A stretch of 64,000 bases of DNA from Alphaproteobacteria bacterium. Lineage in GTDB: Bacteria; Pseudomonadota; Alphaproteobacteria; Micavibrionales; Micavibrionaceae. The notes beneath the pieces were generated by a model. The model saw only the letters and a list, made by a program, of their open reading frames with translations, searched no databases and was not told the origin of the DNA. A program made the position numbers and the translations under genes. Of this stretch, positions 12,598 to 21,811 are shown piece by piece. The DNA lies in the NCBI GenBank assembly GCA_024279035.1, contig JAJRSA010000032.1:1-64000 (forward strand), given 5' to 3'. Position 1 is the stretch's first letter, and each line of letters opens with the position of its first letter.

Positions 12598-13374
12598 TCA
12601 ATTTCTGAAAACATTTTCCCGATGCCATGTTATGCAATCCGTATCCGGCATAAACCGAAAAGGCATATGTAACGTCTGTTTAGAAAACTGTAAAAATATA
12701 ATATCAACAAAGTTGTTGTCCTTATAATTATTAATTTGTGGACTAATGATTATTGAATAATCGTTTTTTAGGGAAAAAAATCCACGATCAAAAGCCTTAT
12801 CATGCAAAGCACACAGGGCAATACCGTTGGTGGGTATAATCCTAAGTTTTTCATCCTCTGCCCATGGAATTATATGAGAAGCAATAAGCATTTCCGGTAT
12901 ATTGATGCTGCAAACAGCACAACTAAAATTGTAACTTGAAATTACGGTTTTTCTAAAAAAACTTTGTAATATTCTTGTCTTGACCATTGACTGCTTTTCC
13001 GTTTTTGGCATATTTTCATAGTCGCATTCAAATGCTACTGCTTCTGGCTCTTGCAAACTGGTATAGTCTCTTCCAAGATCAAGGTTGCTGTATGCCAATT
13101 CAGATTTAAAAATCATAGTCTCGGGAGACTCCAGAAAATCGGACATAATTTTCTTATCCGACTTACTTACTGATTTTAATCCTTTTCCTTCCATTGCGGG
13201 ATCAAGGCTGGCAAAATTACAAAGCTTCATGGACAAAGCGCTGGGCGTTCTATTTATAATATTTGATACCTTGATAATGCGGGGATTGGACGAGTTAAAT
13301 TGCCCAAACGCTAGTTCACAATAAATTTTGAGGGCGATTAAAAGCTCTTCTTCTGTCCAGTATCTTTTAGTCAT
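12598..13374 (-). CDS. HNH endonuclease, restriction-type
   Basis: A 258-residue protein with an N-terminal SANT/HTH-like module ([20 protein letters not shown]) and a C-terminal HNH nuclease: CAVC at about 160, [11 protein letters not shown], then [20 protein letters not shown]. The zinc-binding cysteines and the His of the nuclease core are all present, so it looks active. Its ATG overlaps the stop of the methyltransferase stub (ATGA). HNH proteins of this type commonly accompany cytosine methyltransferases as the cutting partner. Confidence 0.85.
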   Translation of the reverse strand: MTKRYWTEEELLIALKIYCELAFGQFNSSNPRIIKVSNIINRTPSALSMKLCNFASLDPAMEGKGLKSVSKSDKKIMSDFLESPETMIFKSELAYSNLDLGRDYTSLQEPEAVAFECDYENMPKTEKQSMVKTRILQSFFRKTVISSYNFSCAVCSINIPEMLIASHIIPWAEDEKLRIIPTNGIALCALHDKAFDRGFFSLKNDYSIIISPQINNYKDNNFVDIIFLQFSKQTLHMPFRFMPDTDCITWHRENVFRN

Positions 13375-13658
13375 TCATAATTCTCATCTATTTTTGTTAT
13401 ATCACCATAATTAGCAGCGTATGTTTGTTGAGCATATTTATCCCATTCTGAAGAGAAGACACACTCAGCTCCTAACTCGTCGAAAGGTTTTCTGATCCCT
13501 CCTATACCAGCAAACAGATCAATAAATTTATATCCTGATAATGGACAATTTTTTTTTAAATTATCTTGCAAACATTGTGCATGGACAATACTTACTAAAT
13601 CTTCTTGTATTGGTTGATACTTTTTTAAACTGTTATACTTATGTAGGTATGAATTCAT
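13371..13658 (-). pseudogene. DNA cytosine-5 methyltransferase, truncated after motif II
   Basis: Only 95 residues remain. They carry the SAM-binding motif I ([20 protein letters not shown]) and motif II ([19 protein letters not shown]), closely like Dcm/M.EcoRII, then end at ITKIDENYE and stop exactly where the HNH gene begins. The catalytic Pro-Cys motif IV, the target-recognition region and motifs VIII-X are gone, so the protein cannot methylate DNA. The start at 13658 (MNSYLHKYN) follows GGAA at good spacing. The clean ATGA junction suggests an internal deletion that fused the stub to the downstream gene. Confidence 0.82.
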
Positions 13659-13687
13659 ATACACATTTCCTTTTTTCAATCATATCT

Positions 13688-15499
13688 TTAGTGTCTCCCG
13701 AATAGGCTTTCAATTTCGGTTAAGGATAACTCGATATAGGTAGGTCGTCCATGGTTACATTGTCCAGATAATGGGGTTTGTTCCATTTGGCGCAAAAGAG
13801 CGTTCATTTCTTCGATTGTGAGACGTCGCCCTGAACGCACGGATCCATGACACGCCATCGTAGAAAGAACAGCATTAATGCGCTCTTCTAGTCCTGTGAT
13901 ATCTCCATGTTCCTCAATTTCATCCACTAAGTCTTGAATGAGTTTTTGGGGATTGGCTTTTCCGAGGAGGAGCACGGGCATGGCTTGTACGGCAATCGCA
14001 TCTTTTCCAAAAGACTCAATAACAAGCCCTAGTTTTTTGAGATTATCAGCCTGCGCTAAAATCTTTGAGATCACTGTATCCTCAAGGGTGATGATTTCAG
14101 GAGAAAGCAAGCCTTGGCTTTCAATGCAGCCTTTCCCTTCTTCCATCTGCGCTTTGAATTTCTCATAGACGAGGCGCTCATGAGCGGCATGTTGATCAAC
14201 AACAACCATCCCTTTTTCAGTTTGGGCAACGATATAGCATTCATGCAATTGTGCGCGCGCAGCTCCCAAAGGATGCGTGAGATGTTCTTGCTGTTGGTCA
14301 TCAGGCGCATATTCATGGCGGGCAGAGGGCACAGGCTCATAGAAGGCATAGGATTTCTCTGCTAAATTTCCGTAAGACGATCCTCCAGAAGAAGAGCGTG
14401 CCCATGGAAGAGCCGGTGCTTGAGGGCTATTCATTTGTTCTTGTTTATTTTGTTGTAATCTTCCCAATGCATAATGAGAGACCGTTGAAGATGTTTGGTG
14501 TCCTTCTTTTTGGATGGCATGGCGCAACGCGCTGACAATAAGTCCCCGTACAATGGCAGGATCTTTGAAACGGACTTCTGTTTTCGCGGGATGAACATTC
14601 ACATCCACATCTTTTTGCGACAAACTGACAAACAAGACCGCCATCGGATAACGATCTCTAGCAAGAACATCCATATAGCCTGCGCGCATTGCCCCCCCCA
14701 AGAGTTTATCTTTCACAGGACGTCCATTTACAAATAGATATTGATGCTGGGCGTTGCCTCGATGCAATGTTGGAAGCCCTGCAAAACCTGTTAGTTTAAT
14801 GCCTTCTCGCTCTGCCTCAATCATCATCGCATTATCGGCAAAATCTCGTCCTATGATTTGCCCGACACGCTCCAACTGACACTCAAAAAGCGCGACCTCA
14901 GAGGGGGGAAGGGAGATTACATTCTTCCCATTATTCATCAGACGAAACCCAATATGCGGAGAGGCTAAAGCGAGCCTGATCACAGTGTCTTTCACAGCAG
15001 AATATTCAGCTTGGTCACTTTTAAGGAACTTTAGACGCGCGGGGGTTGCAAAGAATAAATCCTTAATGGTTACGGTCGTGCCTTCAGGATGAGAAGTGGG
15101 GAGGGGCTCTGATTTGACTCCTCCCTCAATGGTGATTTCCCATGCGTCATCCCTGTGTTTAGCATGTGTTGAGAGAGACAGACGGCTTATTGCTCCAATC
15201 GAAGGCATGGCTTCACCGCGAAACCCTAAAGTATCAATCGCGAGGAGATCATCATTTAAAAGCTTGGAAGTTGCATGTCGATCCAAACATGCCACAAGAT
15301 CGTCCTTGTCCATGCCTTGTCCATTGTCGCGCACAGAAATTAAACTTTTCCCCCCTTCTCGAATATCAATATCAATCCGTGTCGCGCCTGCATCTATAGA
15401 ATTTTCAACAAGTTCTTTGACGGCCGCCGCAGGGCGTTCAATCACTTCTCCTGCTGCGATTTGGTTGACTAAATGATCTGGTAAATGGCGTATAAACAT
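13688..15499 (-). CDS. mutL: DNA mismatch repair protein MutL (endonuclease type)
   Basis: MutL couples mismatch recognition by MutS to strand removal. The 603-residue protein has the GHKL ATPase motifs ELVENSIDAGAT, DNGQGM and TLGFRGEAMPSI in the first 110 residues, the transducer domain to about 330, a variable linker, and a C-terminal dimerisation domain. That domain contains DQHAAHERLVYE, which fits the DQHA-x2-E-x4-E metal-binding motif of nicking MutL proteins, so a MutH partner is not needed. It follows radA by about 90 bases and precedes the methyltransferase stub. Confidence 0.97.
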   Translation of the reverse strand: MFIRHLPDHLVNQIAAGEVIERPAAAVKELVENSIDAGATRIDIDIREGGKSLISVRDNGQGMDKDDLVACLDRHATSKLLNDDLLAIDTLGFRGEAMPSIGAISRLSLSTHAKHRDDAWEITIEGGVKSEPLPTSHPEGTTVTIKDLFFATPARLKFLKSDQAEYSAVKDTVIRLALASPHIGFRLMNNGKNVISLPPSEVALFECQLERVGQIIGRDFADNAMMIEAEREGIKLTGFAGLPTLHRGNAQHQYLFVNGRPVKDKLLGGAMRAGYMDVLARDRYPMAVLFVSLSQKDVDVNVHPAKTEVRFKDPAIVRGLIVSALRHAIQKEGHQTSSTVSHYALGRLQQNKQEQMNSPQAPALPWARSSSGGSSYGNLAEKSYAFYEPVPSARHEYAPDDQQQEHLTHPLGAARAQLHECYIVAQTEKGMVVVDQHAAHERLVYEKFKAQMEEGKGCIESQGLLSPEIITLEDTVISKILAQADNLKKLGLVIESFGKDAIAVQAMPVLLLGKANPQKLIQDLVDEIEEHGDITGLEERINAVLSTMACHGSVRSGRRLTIEEMNALLRQMEQTPLSGQCNHGRPTYIELSLTEIESLFGRH

Positions 15500-15589
15500 G
15501 GGATATATGCTATCCGAAACACAGGCTTGAAATCAATGAGAGAGAGTACCTTGTCCACGATTATCTATACAGAGAGCGCTTTTATAGAG

Positions 15590-16972
15590 CTAAAACGCCA
15601 CCACTTTCTTTGGCTCCATCTGGAGACGAGAGACAAGATCACTGATATGTTTAATGGGGGCGGCGCCCGCAGGATAGCTCTTTTTCTTAGAGGGGTTGGC
15701 AGGACATATAGCCTCTTTAAACCCTAGCTTTGTGGCTTCTTTTAAGCGCAGATCCATTTGCATCGTGGGACGGATTTCTCCGGCTAAGCCCACCTCTCCG
15801 AAAAAGACAGTCTCAGAGGGAATGACTGCGCCTGTTAAGGCACTGATGAGCGCGGCGGCAATGGCTAAATCTGCGCCTGGTTCTTGTATCCGCAAGCCCC
15901 CTGCAATGTTTAAATAGACATCACTATCTGCAAAATTCATCCCGCATCGGGCTTCCAAGACGGCGAGGATCATCGATAAACGCCCCATGTCCCAACCGAC
16001 CACGGCGCGCCGTGGCGTGGCAAAAGAGGTGCTGGCGACCAAGGCTTGTACCTCCACCAATACAGGGCGTGTCCCTTCAATCGCTGCTAATACAGCGCTT
16101 CCTGACACATCTTCTTGGCGTTGCGCGAGAAAGATTTCGGACGGGTTGGGAACTTCGACAAGGCCTTTTTCGGCCATTTCAAAGACTCCAATTTCATCTG
16201 TTGGGCCAAAGCGGTTTTTGACGGCACGTAAAATACGGAAAGGATGTCCGCGTTCGCCCTCAAAATAGAGCACTGTATCCACCATATGCTCTAACACCCG
16301 AGGCCCTGCGAGTTGCCCTTCTTTGGTTACATGCCCAACAAGCAATACACAGATGCCTCTCTTTTTTCCGATGCGTATCAATTCTTGCGCAGAGGTGCGT
16401 ACTTGCGTCACTGTGCCGGGGGCGCTCTCGATGTTGTCAATATACATGGTCTGAATCGAATCAATGACAACAAGATCCAGCGCCTCTGTCTCCATAGAGG
16501 TAATAATGTCGCGGACATTTCCTGTAGAAGCTAATTGCACAGGGGCTTCGATAAGCTCTAGTCGTTCAGCGCGCATCCGAATTTGATCTTCGGATTCTTC
16601 GCCTGATACATAGGCACACTTCACCCCCTTTTGCGCCAAAGCACACACCGCTTGCAACAAAATAGTAGATTTTCCAATTCCAGGATCTCCTCCAATTAAG
16701 AGCGCCATCCCATCGACCAAGCCCCCGCCTGTCACACGATCAAACTCTGCAATCCCCGTGGTATGACGAGATTTTATATTTTTCGTTTTTGTCTTAAGAT
16801 CCGAAAATATAATCGCACGGCCTTTCTGAGACCTCACCCCTTTCGGAGGTCCACTCTCGACAATCTCTTCAACAATAGAGTTCCATGCGTTACACGCCTC
16901 GCATTTTCCTGCCCATTTAGCACTTACCGCACCACATTCCTGACAGATATAATTTGATTTTGATGTCGCCAT
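15590..16972 (-). CDS. radA: DNA repair protein RadA
   Basis: RadA is a RecA-like branch-migration ATPase acting in recombination repair. The 460-residue protein has the N-terminal zinc finger (CQECGAVSAKWAGKCEAC, residues 10-27), Walker A GGDPGIGKST, the RadA-specific KNRFG motif (VKNRFGPTDEIG) and a Lon-like C-terminal domain. Length is normal. A divergent gene starts on the plus strand about 200 bases away. Confidence 0.97.
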   Translation of the reverse strand: MATSKSNYICQECGAVSAKWAGKCEACNAWNSIVEEIVESGPPKGVRSQKGRAIIFSDLKTKTKNIKSRHTTGIAEFDRVTGGGLVDGMALLIGGDPGIGKSTILLQAVCALAQKGVKCAYVSGEESEDQIRMRAERLELIEAPVQLASTGNVRDIITSMETEALDLVVIDSIQTMYIDNIESAPGTVTQVRTSAQELIRIGKKRGICVLLVGHVTKEGQLAGPRVLEHMVDTVLYFEGERGHPFRILRAVKNRFGPTDEIGVFEMAEKGLVEVPNPSEIFLAQRQEDVSGSAVLAAIEGTRPVLVEVQALVASTSFATPRRAVVGWDMGRLSMILAVLEARCGMNFADSDVYLNIAGGLRIQEPGADLAIAAALISALTGAVIPSETVFFGEVGLAGEIRPTMQMDLRLKEATKLGFKEAICPANPSKKKSYPAGAAPIKHISDLVSRLQMEPKKVVAF

Positions 16973-17121
16973 GATCTTGTCCTTTATCCTAAAGGTCTCA
17001 CTCTATAGAAGATGTCCTAAAAGTCAAAATAGAGCTTTTTTGAATAAAAATCATACACAGGTTCATCAAATTGTAACGGACCATAACAAATGTATTTTAG
17101 ACGAAAGTGGGTTTAATAAGC

Positions 17122-17150
17122 TTGTTGGGCGTTTTGATATTGTTTATACT
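17122..17150 (+). promoter_or_regulatory. Sigma-70-type promoter for the methyltransferase gene
   Basis: TTGTTG (17122-17127) and TATACT (17145-17150) are separated by exactly 17 bases, a near-consensus housekeeping promoter. The predicted transcript start (about 17157) lies just ahead of the ATG at 17184, which argues against the much earlier in-frame start at 16971. Confidence 0.6.
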
Positions 17151-17183
17151 GTGGTGAAAATCTCCCATACTACTTACGAATGG

Positions 17184-18155
17184 ATGAATGAGTTTAATAT
17201 GATAATGAAGCAGTTTCTTTCCCTCCTTGATGATGATAAAGTGTCTCTTTCTGAAGATGGCCAAACTCTGACATTTAAAGGGCATCCTATTCCAGTTCGC
17301 AATGGTGTGCCTCGTTTTACCCCCGATGAATCTTACTCAGACGGGAATTTTGCAAAGCTACGAGAAGAGCATGCTGTCCTTCAGTTTGATAGTAAGAATG
17401 GAACAACAGATCGTGATCAGACGATTTCTGATCGCACGACTTGGCCAAAAGAGTTTTGGGCAGGAAAGACAGTTCTTGAATGTGGATGTGGCGCAGGCCC
17501 TGATACAGAGATCCTAAGAAATTGGGGCGCAAAAGTTATCGCGGTGGATTTGGCTGGGTCTGATATTGCAAAAGAGAGTTTGGACGATGAAGAAAACATT
17601 CAAATTGTGCAAGGCAGTATTTTAGATCTTCCCTTTAAGAAACAAAGCTTTGATATCGTTTTTTGTCATCGTGTGCTCCAACATACGCCTCACCCTCATG
17701 AAACACTTGAGCATATTCTCCAATTTGTAAAGCCCGATGGCGCCGTTTTTGTGCACTCGTACGCGCGTACGTTTATTCAGATGTGTCGCTGGAAATATGC
17801 CCTTTTGCCGTTCACCCGCAAAGTTAAATCCGAAAAGCTTTATAATTTTGTAAAAGGCTATGCCCCTTTTGCCATGAAACTCACGGGGACTTTAAGAAAA
17901 ATACCAGGAGGACGAGGTATAAACCATTTCTTCATCCCCTTCTTGAACTACCGCCATGCCAAACAGTTTGAACCTCTCACAGACGAACGTGTCATGGAAA
18001 TTGGTGTTCATGACACCTTCGATGCGTTGTCTCCGCCCTATGATAATCCTATGAGTGCAAAAGATATGCGTTTAATCGCTGAAAAACATCTCAAGCACCC
18101 ATTTGAAATTGAAGAACGTCCCATGGTGACGTTGTTGAGAACGAAGGTCAGTTAA
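17184..18155 (+). CDS. SAM-dependent methyltransferase (class I, type 11)
   Basis: A soluble protein of about 323 residues. A short N-terminal segment (LTFKGHPIPVRNGVPRF) resembles the Trm112-like module that often precedes these enzymes. The Rossmann core shows motif I VLECGCGAGPDTEIL, the acidic VIAVDLAGSD, and FDIVFCHRVLQHTPHPHETL for motif IV/post-motif. The C-terminal part is basic and aromatic. The substrate is not evident. I place the start at 17184 because of the promoter seen just upstream; starts at 17199 or 17205 are also possible. It ends four bases into the sodN gene on the other strand. Confidence 0.82.
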   Translation: MNEFNMIMKQFLSLLDDDKVSLSEDGQTLTFKGHPIPVRNGVPRFTPDESYSDGNFAKLREEHAVLQFDSKNGTTDRDQTISDRTTWPKEFWAGKTVLECGCGAGPDTEILRNWGAKVIAVDLAGSDIAKESLDDEENIQIVQGSILDLPFKKQSFDIVFCHRVLQHTPHPHETLEHILQFVKPDGAVFVHSYARTFIQMCRWKYALLPFTRKVKSEKLYNFVKGYAPFAMKLTGTLRKIPGGRGINHFFIPFLNYRHAKQFEPLTDERVMEIGVHDTFDALSPPYDNPMSAKDMRLIAEKHLKHPFEIEERPMVTLLRTKVS

Positions 18156-18580
18156 TTTCTATGTTCCTGAGGGGAAAAATAGAGTTTTTCGTAAGATTTA
18201 ATATCTTTTTGTAACGCATTCACATGAGACAGATCCGTGGTTTGTTTGGCTTTCATGGCATGGATTAGAATTTGATGCAAAAGAGCGAGATGCACGGTGT
18301 AATTTTCACGATTTTGGGTGAGGCGTTGTGTTAAAAAATAAGCACTGATGATATCTTGAATTTTCTGGGCGTGTTCTTCTTTATTTATCGTCCAGCGTAT
18401 GATGTCATGGGCATTGTATGATGCGAGAATGCTTTTCATGGATTTTTCAATGGTGGTGATATGCTCTTCTAATTCATCAAACTGACGGGCGTCATCATAA
18501 ATACCACATGGAATTTGGCAGTGTGCCTGAACACTATGAAGTGGAAAAAATAGAATAAATATAAAGAGATATTTAATCAT
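18152..18580 (-). CDS. sodN: Nickel superoxide dismutase with N-terminal signal peptide
   Basis: The 142-residue precursor has a hydrophobic signal peptide (residues 1-19, ending SVQA) directly followed by HCQIPCGIYDD. This is the Ni-hook of NiSOD: free N-terminal His1, Cys2 and Cys6 of the mature enzyme hold the metal; the usual sequence is HCDLPCGVYDP. The remainder is a four-helix-bundle-like stretch of about 110 residues, near the normal mature size of 117. Cleavage after the Ala-type signal would create the needed N-terminal His, so a SodX-type protease may be unnecessary; none is encoded nearby. The ATG overlaps the sdhA stop, coupling it to the succinate dehydrogenase operon, a source of superoxide. 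Confidence 0.88.
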   Translation of the reverse strand: MIKYLFIFILFFPLHSVQAHCQIPCGIYDDARQFDELEEHITTIEKSMKSILASYNAHDIIRWTINKEEHAQKIQDIISAYFLTQRLTQNRENYTVHLALLHQILIHAMKAKQTTDLSHVNALQKDIKSYEKLYFSPQEHRN

Positions 18581-20370
18581 TAATACACCCGTGCTTTCGG
18601 AGGAACGGCCTCTACTTCGTCTGTTAAAGTTGTGAGAATGACAGGGCGTGCGCCTATGGTGGTTTTGCCTTGCGGATCCACTTTAATGGTGGAGTGCTTC
18701 ATCCAGTTTATATCATCTCGGTCGGGATAGTCTTCATGCGCATGCGCACCACGGCTCTCTTTGCGGTTTTCCGCGGAGTGCATTGTGGCCACGGCTTGGG
18801 ACATGAGGTTATCAAGCTCTAAGGTTTCAATGAGGTCTGTATTAAAAATCATGGAGCGATCTTGAAGGCCAAGGCCTTTTTTTTCTGCAAAACATTCGTC
18901 TATTTTAACACAGCCTTCTTTGAGGGTTTCACTAGTACGAAAAACGGCAGCGTGGTCTTGCATCGTTTTTTGCATTTTGAGGCGAAGATCAGAGGTTGAT
19001 GTTGTGCCTTTGGCATGGCGGTAATGATCTAGACGTTCAAGTGCATGTGTTCCCTCATTGCCTTTCAAAGGGGCATGGGGCGTATTCGGTTTGATGAGTA
19101 TTGTGGCTTGTGTTGCGGCAGCCCGTCCAAAGACCACAAGATCAAGCAATGAGTTTGATCCTAAACGGTTTGCACCATGGACAGAGACACATGCAGCTTC
19201 CCCAATCGCCATCAACCCTGAGACAATTTGGTTTGGATTATCAGGCGTAGGATTGAGCACTTCTGTTTTATAATTGGTCGGAATACCGCCCATATTGTAA
19301 TGCACCGTTGGAAGCACTGGGATGGGGTCTTTTGTGACATCAACGCCCGAAAAGACTTTGGCAGTTTCTGCAATCCCTGGGAGACGGGTATGGATAATAT
19401 CAGACTCAAGATGTTCTAAATGCAGGTGAATATAGTCTTTATGCTCTCCAATCCCTCGCCCTTCACGAATTTCAATGGTCATAGAGCGCGAGACCACATC
19501 ACGACTGGCTAGATCTTTGGCAGAAGGCGCATAGCGCTCCATAAAGCGCTCCCCTTCCGAATTTGTAAGATAGCCGCCTTCTCCCCGTACGCCTTCGGTA
19601 ATCAGACATCCTGCGCCATAAATTCCTGTGGGGTGGAACTGAACAAACTCCATATCTTGCAAAGGAAGTCCTGCGCGTAAGATCATCGCATTTCCATCTC
19701 CTGTGCATGTATGCGCAGACGTACAGGAGAAGTACGCACGTCCATATCCGCCGGTTGCCAAAACCGTTTGGTGGGCGCGGAAGCGGTGAATTGTACCATC
19801 ATCTAAATTCCACGCCATCACACCAAGGCATTCCCCCGCCTCACTCATGATAAGATCGAGCACAAAATACTCAATAAAGAATTCAGATTTATGTTTGAGG
19901 GCTTGTTGGTAGAGCGTGTGGAGAATAGCATGCCCCGTCCGATCTGCTGCGGCACATGTGCGTTGCGCCGTGCCTTCTCCATAATGTGTGGTCATACCCC
20001 CAAAGGCCCGTTGATAGATTTTGCCTTCAGGTGTACGACTAAAGGGGACACCCTGATGCTCAAGCTCGATAATCGCAGCAGGGGCTTCTTTGCACATATA
20101 TTCAATCGCATCTTGATCACCAAGCCAGTCAGAGCCTTTAATCGTGTCATACATATGAAAGCGCCAATCATCTTCTCCCATATTCCCAAGGGCTGCTGAA
20201 ATGCCCCCTTGAGCCGCAACCGTATGAGAGCGTGTCGGAAAAACTTTCGAAATACACGCCGTTTTCAAACCCTTCTCAGACATCCCAAATGTCGCACGCA
20301 ATCCTGCACCGCCACCTCCAACAACAATAACATCGTATTCGTGATCTATAATTTCATATGTTTTTTTCAT
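18580..20370 (-). CDS. sdhA: Succinate dehydrogenase flavoprotein subunit SdhA
   Basis: SdhA oxidises succinate to fumarate on the inner face of the membrane. The 596-residue protein has the FAD-binding [14 protein letters not shown] (residues 16-29), the covalent-FAD histidine in [17 protein letters not shown], and the active-site regions [15 protein letters not shown] and RGEGGYL. The C-terminus shows the family REDYPDRDD-like segment and ends in PPKARVY. sdhC and sdhD lie upstream as usual. Downstream, sdhB would be expected, but sodN is found instead, so the iron-sulfur subunit must be encoded elsewhere. Confidence 0.98.
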   Translation of the reverse strand: MKKTYEIIDHEYDVIVVGGGGAGLRATFGMSEKGLKTACISKVFPTRSHTVAAQGGISAALGNMGEDDWRFHMYDTIKGSDWLGDQDAIEYMCKEAPAAIIELEHQGVPFSRTPEGKIYQRAFGGMTTHYGEGTAQRTCAAADRTGHAILHTLYQQALKHKSEFFIEYFVLDLIMSEAGECLGVMAWNLDDGTIHRFRAHQTVLATGGYGRAYFSCTSAHTCTGDGNAMILRAGLPLQDMEFVQFHPTGIYGAGCLITEGVRGEGGYLTNSEGERFMERYAPSAKDLASRDVVSRSMTIEIREGRGIGEHKDYIHLHLEHLESDIIHTRLPGIAETAKVFSGVDVTKDPIPVLPTVHYNMGGIPTNYKTEVLNPTPDNPNQIVSGLMAIGEAACVSVHGANRLGSNSLLDLVVFGRAAATQATILIKPNTPHAPLKGNEGTHALERLDHYRHAKGTTSTSDLRLKMQKTMQDHAAVFRTSETLKEGCVKIDECFAEKKGLGLQDRSMIFNTDLIETLELDNLMSQAVATMHSAENRKESRGAHAHEDYPDRDDINWMKHSTIKVDPQGKTTIGARPVILTTLTDEVEAVPPKARVY

Positions 20371-20383
20371 GGGTATGTTAGCC

Positions 20384-20722
20384 TTATACTAATGCAATTT
20401 TTAAAACTGAGACAATACAGACAATACTTGCCCCGAAGAAAAAGAGTTTTTGGATGATGAGTTTAAGTTTTTTTAGACATTTATGATGAACATAATCTTC
20501 CGTGATAACTTGTGCACCAAGGGTCGCATGGTAAAATCCGACCATCACAAATGTAATCATTGCAATCGCATTCAAAGGTTGAGATAACCATGCTGTAAAC
20601 TGTTCATAGTCAGATCCAACAAGATCAACAATAGAATAGACAAGCCATATGACGAGTGGAATAAGAAGAACAGCGGTTATACGTTGTGCTAGCCAATGAT
20701 GCGTAGATTTTTTATTGCTCAT
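20384..20722 (-). CDS. sdhD: Succinate dehydrogenase membrane anchor SdhD
   Basis: A 112-residue membrane subunit with three hydrophobic segments. [20 protein letters not shown] opens the first one, and [17 protein letters not shown] contains the conserved histidine and the Asp-Tyr of the quinone-site region. I use the ATG at 20722 ([10 protein letters not shown]) because AAGGAT stands six bases upstream; the ATG at 20749 would overlap the end of sdhC. It anchors SdhA/SdhB with SdhC and helps bind heme and ubiquinone. Confidence 0.92.
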   Translation of the reverse strand: MSNKKSTHHWLAQRITAVLLIPLVIWLVYSIVDLVGSDYEQFTAWLSQPLNAIAMITFVMVGFYHATLGAQVITEDYVHHKCLKKLKLIIQKLFFFGASIVCIVSVLKIALV

Positions 20723-20732
20723 TCTTTTATCC

Positions 20733-21125
20733 TTAAATGTAAAGCGCACAGATCCATGTGCTGAGCGTAAGAATTATTGTCCCCAAGAGGACAATATAGC
20801 CAGCACGATAGGCCTGTTTAATATTTAATAAATACCCCATATCCCAAAAGAGATGGCGTATTCCGTTACACAGATGGAAATAGAGAGAAAAACTCCAGCC
20901 AAAAAGCATAAAGCGTCCCAAGGGTGAACCTGCAAAATTCATAAAAGTGTTATACGCACCTGGCCCTGTTGCTGCGGCACATAAGAGCCACAAAAGCATG
21001 AGAGATCCAATCGCCAACGCCACGCCTGTTGCGCGGTGCGTAATGGATAACACAGATGTCATCTGCGGTTTATAAATCTGCAAATGAGGCGAGAGAGGCC
21101 GTGTATCTTGTGAGGGGTCGCTCAT
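20733..21125 (-). CDS. sdhC: Succinate dehydrogenase cytochrome b556 subunit SdhC
   Basis: A 130-residue subunit with the family start RPLSPHLQIYKPQMTSVLSI and THRATG, followed by three membrane segments. The heme-ligand histidine is in FHLCNGIRHLFWDMG. It begins 32 bases after the transporter gene at 21158, with no terminator visible, so the sdh genes are probably in one transcript with the two genes upstream. Confidence 0.94.
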   Translation of the reverse strand: MSDPSQDTRPLSPHLQIYKPQMTSVLSITHRATGVALAIGSLMLLWLLCAAATGPGAYNTFMNFAGSPLGRFMLFGWSFSLYFHLCNGIRHLFWDMGYLLNIKQAYRAGYIVLLGTIILTLSTWICALYI

Positions 21126-21157
21126 GGTAAAATCCTTTCAGGCATCATAATAGAGAT

Positions 21158-21811
21158 CTAGCCTTTAAAATCAAAGAGCTTTCTTTCGAGAATAATATTT
21201 CTGAATATGTAGACTAACGGAGTGTCGACCATTGCTACAATCCACTTAATTCCCATATTCCCGAGAAGTATTTTGAAGAGAATGTCGTTTGAGACTGTGC
21301 CGTAAAAAGAAATTGTAACGAAGAGGATTGCGCCTATCAAATGGGCGGTAAAGGTTGATATGTTGTTTCTGAGGAAAAGTAGGTTTCTGTCTTTATGTTT
21401 TTCTCTGAAGTAGTGAAAAACGTAGGCATCTATGATGGAGGCCACTAAATAGGCAATTACACCCGCGATTAACATACGAGAGGATGCTCCTAAGATGGTC
21501 GCATAGGCCTCTTGATTGCTCCATGAGTCAATACCATCAATAGAGATGGCAAAGAAAAAGAATCCTGCCACGCACACGCGGGCAATTAATCCCAAAACAG
21601 CGACGAGAATTGCGTATTGCCTGCCCCATATTTCACTCACAATATCTGTGGCAAGAAAAGAAAGACAAAATAAGGGCGTCCCAACAGGGACAATAACATT
21701 TAAGCTCAAAAAGGTCATTTCATAGAGCTTGGAAGACGTAATGTTACTTACAATGAGACACAAGGTGGTCACCATGATACAGGCGGCAAAGGCAACTTCT
21801 TTTCTGGTCAT
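21158..21811 (-). CDS. Queuosine precursor transporter, YhhQ/VUT family
   Basis: A 217-residue inner-membrane protein with about six membrane segments. The pattern VSNITSSKLYE near residue 22, the conserved FLATDIVSEIWGR, and DAYVFHYFREKHKDRNLLFLRNN are typical of the VUT/YhhQ family, which imports queuosine precursors such as preQ0 for tRNA modification. It overlaps the upstream gene by four bases (ATGA). Substrate is inferred from family only. Confidence 0.88.
   Translation of the reverse strand: MTRKEVAFAACIMVTTLCLIVSNITSSKLYEMTFLSLNVIVPVGTPLFCLSFLATDIVSEIWGRQYAILVAVLGLIARVCVAGFFFFAISIDGIDSWSNQEAYATILGASSRMLIAGVIAYLVASIIDAYVFHYFREKHKDRNLLFLRNNISTFTAHLIGAILFVTISFYGTVSNDILFKILLGNMGIKWIVAMVDTPLVYIFRNIILERKLFDFKG

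Noticed and set aside
16971-17183. N-terminal extension of the methyltransferase frame
   Set aside because: The open frame continues upstream, but it overlaps the radA start and a strong promoter (17122-17150) lies inside it; the encoded residues are not family-like.
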